A DNA stretch of 13,699 nucleotides from Parcubacteria group bacterium Gr01-1014_56 (GTDB lineage: Bacteria > Patescibacteriota > Minisyncoccia > Phycocordibacterales > SBAW01): contig VMFK01000015.1 in NCBI GenBank assembly GCA_007375995.1, positions 1-13,699 on the forward strand, read 5' to 3'. A model generated the notes under the pieces. It ran no database searches, was not told where the DNA came from, and was given only the letters and a program-made list of their open reading frames with translations. Below are positions 11,801 through 13,699 of this stretch, piece by piece (the stretch's first letter is position 1; each line of letters starts with the position of its first letter). The position numbers and the translations under genes were made by a program.

Positions 11801-13699
11801 GCCTGGGACAGTGCATCCGTTTCTAACGGACAGCACACGCTCAAAGCAACAACTCATGATCCATCTGGAAACAACTCAACGCATACAATTACGGTAATCG
11901 TTGACAATACTACTCCACCGGTAGGTAACAATCTTATTCTTAATCCTTCTCTTGAAGTGGCAGGTACGGGCGGTGATCCAGCTAATTGGTTCCGCGGCGG
12001 ATGGGGCACAAACAATCGTGTTCTCACGTATCCTGTGACAGGCACTGAGGGGAGTAAGGCCGCTAAAGTAGAAATTACTACCTACAGCAATGGCGACGCA
12101 AAGTGGTACTTTAGCGACGTCCCCGTAACCGCGAGTAGCACCTATACATACACCGAGTCGTACCGCTCAAACGTAGCCACAAACCTTACGGCACGATACA
12201 CATACACGAATGGAACAATCCAATATGCAGGCATTGCGAATCTCCCCGCTTCAAGTACGTGGGCGAATACCACAAAGATACTCACCACTCCAGCTGGTGT
12301 GGTGTCTATGACAGTCTTCCACTCTTTAATTTCTATAGGATGGCTTGAGGTAGATAATTACTCTCTTACTTCTGCTACTTCTACTACTTCTGATACTATA
12401 GCTCCAACGGTTCTTGTTACTTCTCCAACAGCTAGTAGTACTGTTGCTACCAGTACTACCGTGTCTGTAACTGCAACCGACAATGTGGGTGTTGTGGGAG
12501 TGACCCTGCTTGTTGATGGTGTAGCAGTTCTTACAGAAGACACAACTCTGCCATATAGTTTTGCATGGGATACTACAACTGTTACAAATGGCTCGCACAC
12601 TATTTCTGCACTGGCGCGTGACCAAGCGGGGAACACCGCGACCTCCTCAGTGGTGAGCGTGGAGGTTAGCAATACGGTGACCGTTTCCTCTAACCTCATA
12701 GCAAACCCCTCCCTAGAAACGGTAGGCACCACTGGTGACCCAGAAAACTGGTTCCGCGGCGGATGGGGGACAAATACACGCGTATTTACCTACCCCACAG
12801 CGGGCACCGCAGGCGCCAGGGCTGCGAAAGTTGAGATCACCAGCTACACCAACGGTGATGCAAAGTGGTTTTTTGCAAATGTGCCGGTCACCAGCGGAGC
12901 TACCTATACCCTGACGCACAAATATCGTGCAAACGTGACCACAAACCTCACTGTCCGCTACACGAAGGGCGATGGCAGCGTGCTATATGTGGGCATCGGA
13001 AATCCTTCCGCAACTACGACGTGGACAACACATACGGAATCATTAGTAATTCCGACTAGTGTTGTGTCGATGACCTTATTTCACAACGTAGTTTCGGTTG
13101 GGTGGCTTGAAGTTGACGACTTTTCGCTCACGACAGGAATTGTAGGCACTTTTACTAAGGGCATGATCTCGCTCACATTCGACGACGGCTGGTACTCACA
13201 CTACACACAAGCGTTTCCAATCCTTAACGCCGCAAATAAAAAAGGTGTCTTTTATATCGTCAGTTCAGAAACACTGCAAGCAGATCCACAAGAGCAGATC
13301 ATGAACCCTTCCCTAGAAACAGTAGGCACCACTGGTGACCCAGAAAACTGGTTCCGTGGGGGGTGGGGGACAAATACACGCGTATTTACCTATCCAGTAG
13401 CGGGCACTCAAGGCGCCAGCGCCGCAAAAGTTGAGGTCACCAGCTACACCGACGGTGATGCAAAATGGTTTTTTGCAGATGTGCCGATTCTACCAAACCG
13501 GAAGTACGTTATCTCTGATAGTTATACTGCAACTGCAAATTCTCAGGTTGTACTGCGCTACAGCATGGGAGATGGCACGGTGCAGTATGTGTTTCTAGGT
13601 ATTGTACCTTCAACCGGGAGCACCTGGCAGCAGTTTAACCGGACGATTACAACACCAGCTAACGCTGCCTCGGTAACATTATTTCACGTGCTTGCAGAA
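8876..13699 (+). CDS. Giant secreted multidomain protein: GSDH propeller, PKD, CBM-like modules, Ig-like domains and NodB deacetylase (cut by right edge)
   Basis: The frame is open for 1608 codons to the edge. A signal peptide (MKKLLTLPLLTLVILAAALP, cut near AVARA) is followed by a glucose/sorbosone dehydrogenase propeller at about 33-405. It has family marks GDRGLIGMAIDPDFATNGYL, H177 in SHSVGGLRFGPDG and R253 in ALGVRNAF, corresponding to the expected catalytic His and Arg of PQQ sugar dehydrogenases. A PKD domain (411-495, WNFGDG) and a 100-residue segment with LHHNIHTHT (543-551), common behind such propellers, come next. Five galactose-binding-like modules with signature GDAKW[YF]F start at 605, 761, 1019, 1273 and about 1474. 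Ig-like domains lie at 922-1011 and 1176-1266. NodB motif 1 (SLTFDDGW, 1432-1439) begins a CE4 polysaccharide deacetylase whose HxxxH motif is not seen before the edge. Inferred role: extracellular binding and modification of the polymer made by the upstream synthase. Confidence 0.9.
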   Translation, partial: MKKLLTLPLLTLVILAAALPGAVARAAISEPGFEVEVVASGLTLPTVMAFSPDGRIFVAEKGGTVKVVKNGVLLSTPVITLTDVNTFGDRGLIGMAIDPDFATNGYLYLSYTFENSPGSNFGGAKVGRIVRVTVVADTASESSKVVVLGTVGGTPALPSCEDYPAGSDCIPSDSMSHSVGGLRFGPDGKLYATLGDGANFDTVDPRALRAQNLDSLAGKVIRITTDGTAPSDNPFYNGDPNANRSKVFALGVRNAFRFNFSPTSGALFLGDVGWSTWEEVNIITPGNNYGWPCHEGMGTTTYNCTASSGAQDPAYTYVHDVNGAGAITAGSFPSNSVYPAQYDNSWFFGDYAQNWIKRLVIDGSNNVVSVENFMDNPDGPVDISTGPDGNIYFISIYTGNLNRLTHTMGNRRPVPVVSANPTSGLAPLTVNFSSAGSGDPDGDPVSFSWNFGDGATSTQTQPVHTYTTNGTYTAALTVTDSQGSSASKSIAITIGNQKPSPQIISPASGTLYIANQTIQLNGTATDPEDGTLGASAFHWEIILHHNIHTHTIQQFDGVINPSFTAPDHGATDVYTEVILTVTDSGGLSESRSINLYLDNGAGSGNLIGNPSLEVEDALPGRPFQWFQGWFGNLNPIFTYPVTGLEGARAAKVEITSYTDGNAKWYFAPVFVTPLQEYVFSNYYTANATTSQFAQFGFPDGTYQYQDLGTISPAATSTYIEKHIVMPAGVQTFTVFHEISQVGILTVDNFSLTLASPIVANNLVLNSTLEIQNGINPQGWRAGTWGNHTAVHTYPVTGYNGQKAARVEITSYPANGTGDAKWYFDQVPVTPGTAYTYKDQYRSNTISDIIGRYTLGGGGFHYFGLAKEIQPTTGWQTSSATFTPPTEATHVTFFHLISAVGFVEIDDVELYESGTSTPSETNVPIVEFTNPLEGQTVGGIVTITASSTDDTAVTYIFYAVDGTPVTGQITQPPYAFAWDSASVSNGQHTLKATTHDPSGNNSTHTITVIVDNTTPPVGNNLILNPSLEVAGTGGDPANWFRGGWGTNNRVLTYPVTGTEGSKAAKVEITTYSNGDAKWYFSDVPVTASSTYTYTESYRSNVATNLTARYTYTNGTIQYAGIANLPASSTWANTTKILTTPAGVVSMTVFHSLISIGWLEVDNYSLTSATSTTSDTIAPTVLVTSPTASSTVATSTTVSVTATDNVGVVGVTLLVDGVAVLTEDTTLPYSFAWDTTTVTNGSHTISALARDQAGNTATSSVVSVEVSNTVTVSSNLIANPSLETVGTTGDPENWFRGGWGTNTRVFTYPTAGTAGARAAKVEITSYTNGDAKWFFANVPVTSGATYTLTHKYRANVTTNLTVRYTKGDGSVLYVGIGNPSATTTWTTHTESLVIPTSVVSMTLFHNVVSVGWLEVDDFSLTTGIVGTFTKGMISLTFDDGWYSHYTQAFPILNAANKKGVFYIVSSETLQADPQEQIMNPSLETVGTTGDPENWFRGGWGTNTRVFTYPVAGTQGASAAKVEVTSYTDGDAKWFFADVPILPNRKYVISDSYTATANSQVVLRYSMGDGTVQYVFLGIVPSTGSTWQQFNRTITTPANAASVTLFHVLAE
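12704..12886 (+). repeat. Left copy of a recent 183-nt duplication
   Basis: This first part of CBM-like unit 4 matches 13304-13486 at an exact offset of 600 nt with no gaps; by hand I count about 19 differences in 183 nt. Similarity stops abruptly near 12887. Confidence 0.8.
13157..13267 (+). other. N-terminal segment of a split NodB/CE4 deacetylase domain
   Basis: Residues about 1428-1464 of the giant protein: KGMISLTFDDGWYSHYTQAF, then PILNAANKKGVFYIVSS. The two aspartates of TFDDG are the catalytic base and a metal ligand in CE4 enzymes. After the FYIVS strand, where the domain should go on to the HxxxH motif, a CBM-like unit starts instead. Confidence 0.8.
13304..13486 (+). repeat. Right copy of the 183-nt duplication
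   Basis: This first part of unit 5 is about 90% identical to 12704-12886. Its second half (from 13487) is clearly different from unit 4, so this is not a simple repeated assembly block. Confidence 0.8.

Larger units (their letters stand above)
10688..13699 (+). repeat. Five-copy array of CBM-like modules within the giant gene
   Basis: Units at about 10688-11128, 11156-11608, 11930-12370, 12692-13129 and 13295 to the edge. Each starts NPSLE-like (NSTLE in unit 2), has a W-x(2,3)-GWG-like turn, then TYP-x-(A/T)G, K-(A/V)-E-(I/V)-T-(S/T)-Y and AKW(Y/F)F, and ends V-x-(V/I)-D-(N/D)-(F/Y/V)-x-L (units 1-4). This is the look of CBM4/9-type galactose-binding folds. An Ig-like domain separates units 2-3 and 3-4; the start of NodB separates 4-5. 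Confidence 0.8.

Noticed and set aside
10688..13699. The periodic similarity as a CRISPR array or a mobile repeat
   Set aside because: The repeats are about 450-nt protein modules in one open frame, diverged between copies, with no short identical direct repeats or spacers.
8876..13699. A possible frameshift or gene fusion artefact joining separate genes in the giant frame
   Set aside because: I followed one continuous frame from signal peptide to edge without stops, and all domain motifs lie in that frame.

Overview
The window looks like part of a small, lean bacterial chromosome of roughly middling GC. It is most likely a Patescibacteria/CPR member, perhaps a Parcubacteria-like lineage. 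This is an inference from three things: tightly packed short operons with gaps of 1-27 nt, a DUF5679 zinc-ribbon gene, and long secreted proteins with repeated galactose-binding-like modules. No rRNA, tRNA, CRISPR array or mobile element is visible. Almost every gene concerns sugars, lipid carriers or the cell surface.

Left part (1-2464, minus strand). A probable operon reads leftwards: a cupin of the mannose-6-phosphate isomerase type II kind, a HxGH cytidylyltransferase-like protein with a C-terminal SEC-C zinc motif, a membrane-anchored GH130-like protein, and a second GH130-like gene cut by the left edge. The theme is mannose or mannoside metabolism. Divergently (2512-4290, plus strand) lie a DedA-family membrane protein and a GT4 glycosyltransferase, a likely glycolipid or membrane pair.

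Middle part (4316-7392). A stand-alone tryptophan-rich membrane protein has its own textbook promoter, a strong Shine-Dalgarno sequence and a perfect-palindrome terminator. It is followed by a leftward operon of uppP (undecaprenyl-diphosphatase), a GT2 glycosyltransferase and a polytopic membrane protein. A tiny four-cysteine DUF5679 gene, missed by length filters, is divergent from uppP.

Right part (7411-13699, plus strand). This is the most interesting region. Three genes are separated by single nucleotides: a processive GT2 synthase (D, DxD, TED, QxxRW) of the PgaC/IcaA/NodC type, a 101-residue two-helix membrane protein, and a giant secreted protein open to the right edge (at least 1608 codons). 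The giant carries a signal peptide, a PQQ-type glucose/sorbosone dehydrogenase propeller, a PKD domain, five carbohydrate-binding-like modules, two Ig-like domains and the start of a NodB polysaccharide deacetylase. The deacetylase appears to be interrupted by the fifth module just after its TFDDG strand. The order synthase / small membrane partner / deacetylase recalls ica, pga and nod logic. I infer a compact exopolysaccharide-making and -modifying system in which modification and binding functions are fused into one protein.

Regulation. Several gene heads carry a -10 element (TATACT, TATAGT, TATGAT) that would put the transcript start 1-5 nt from the start codon, suggesting leaderless mRNAs. 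Two genes depart from this: the tryptophan-rich protein (leader, strong Shine-Dalgarno, hairpin over the start codon) and the polysaccharide operon (terminator-like hairpin plus T7 directly against its ATG).
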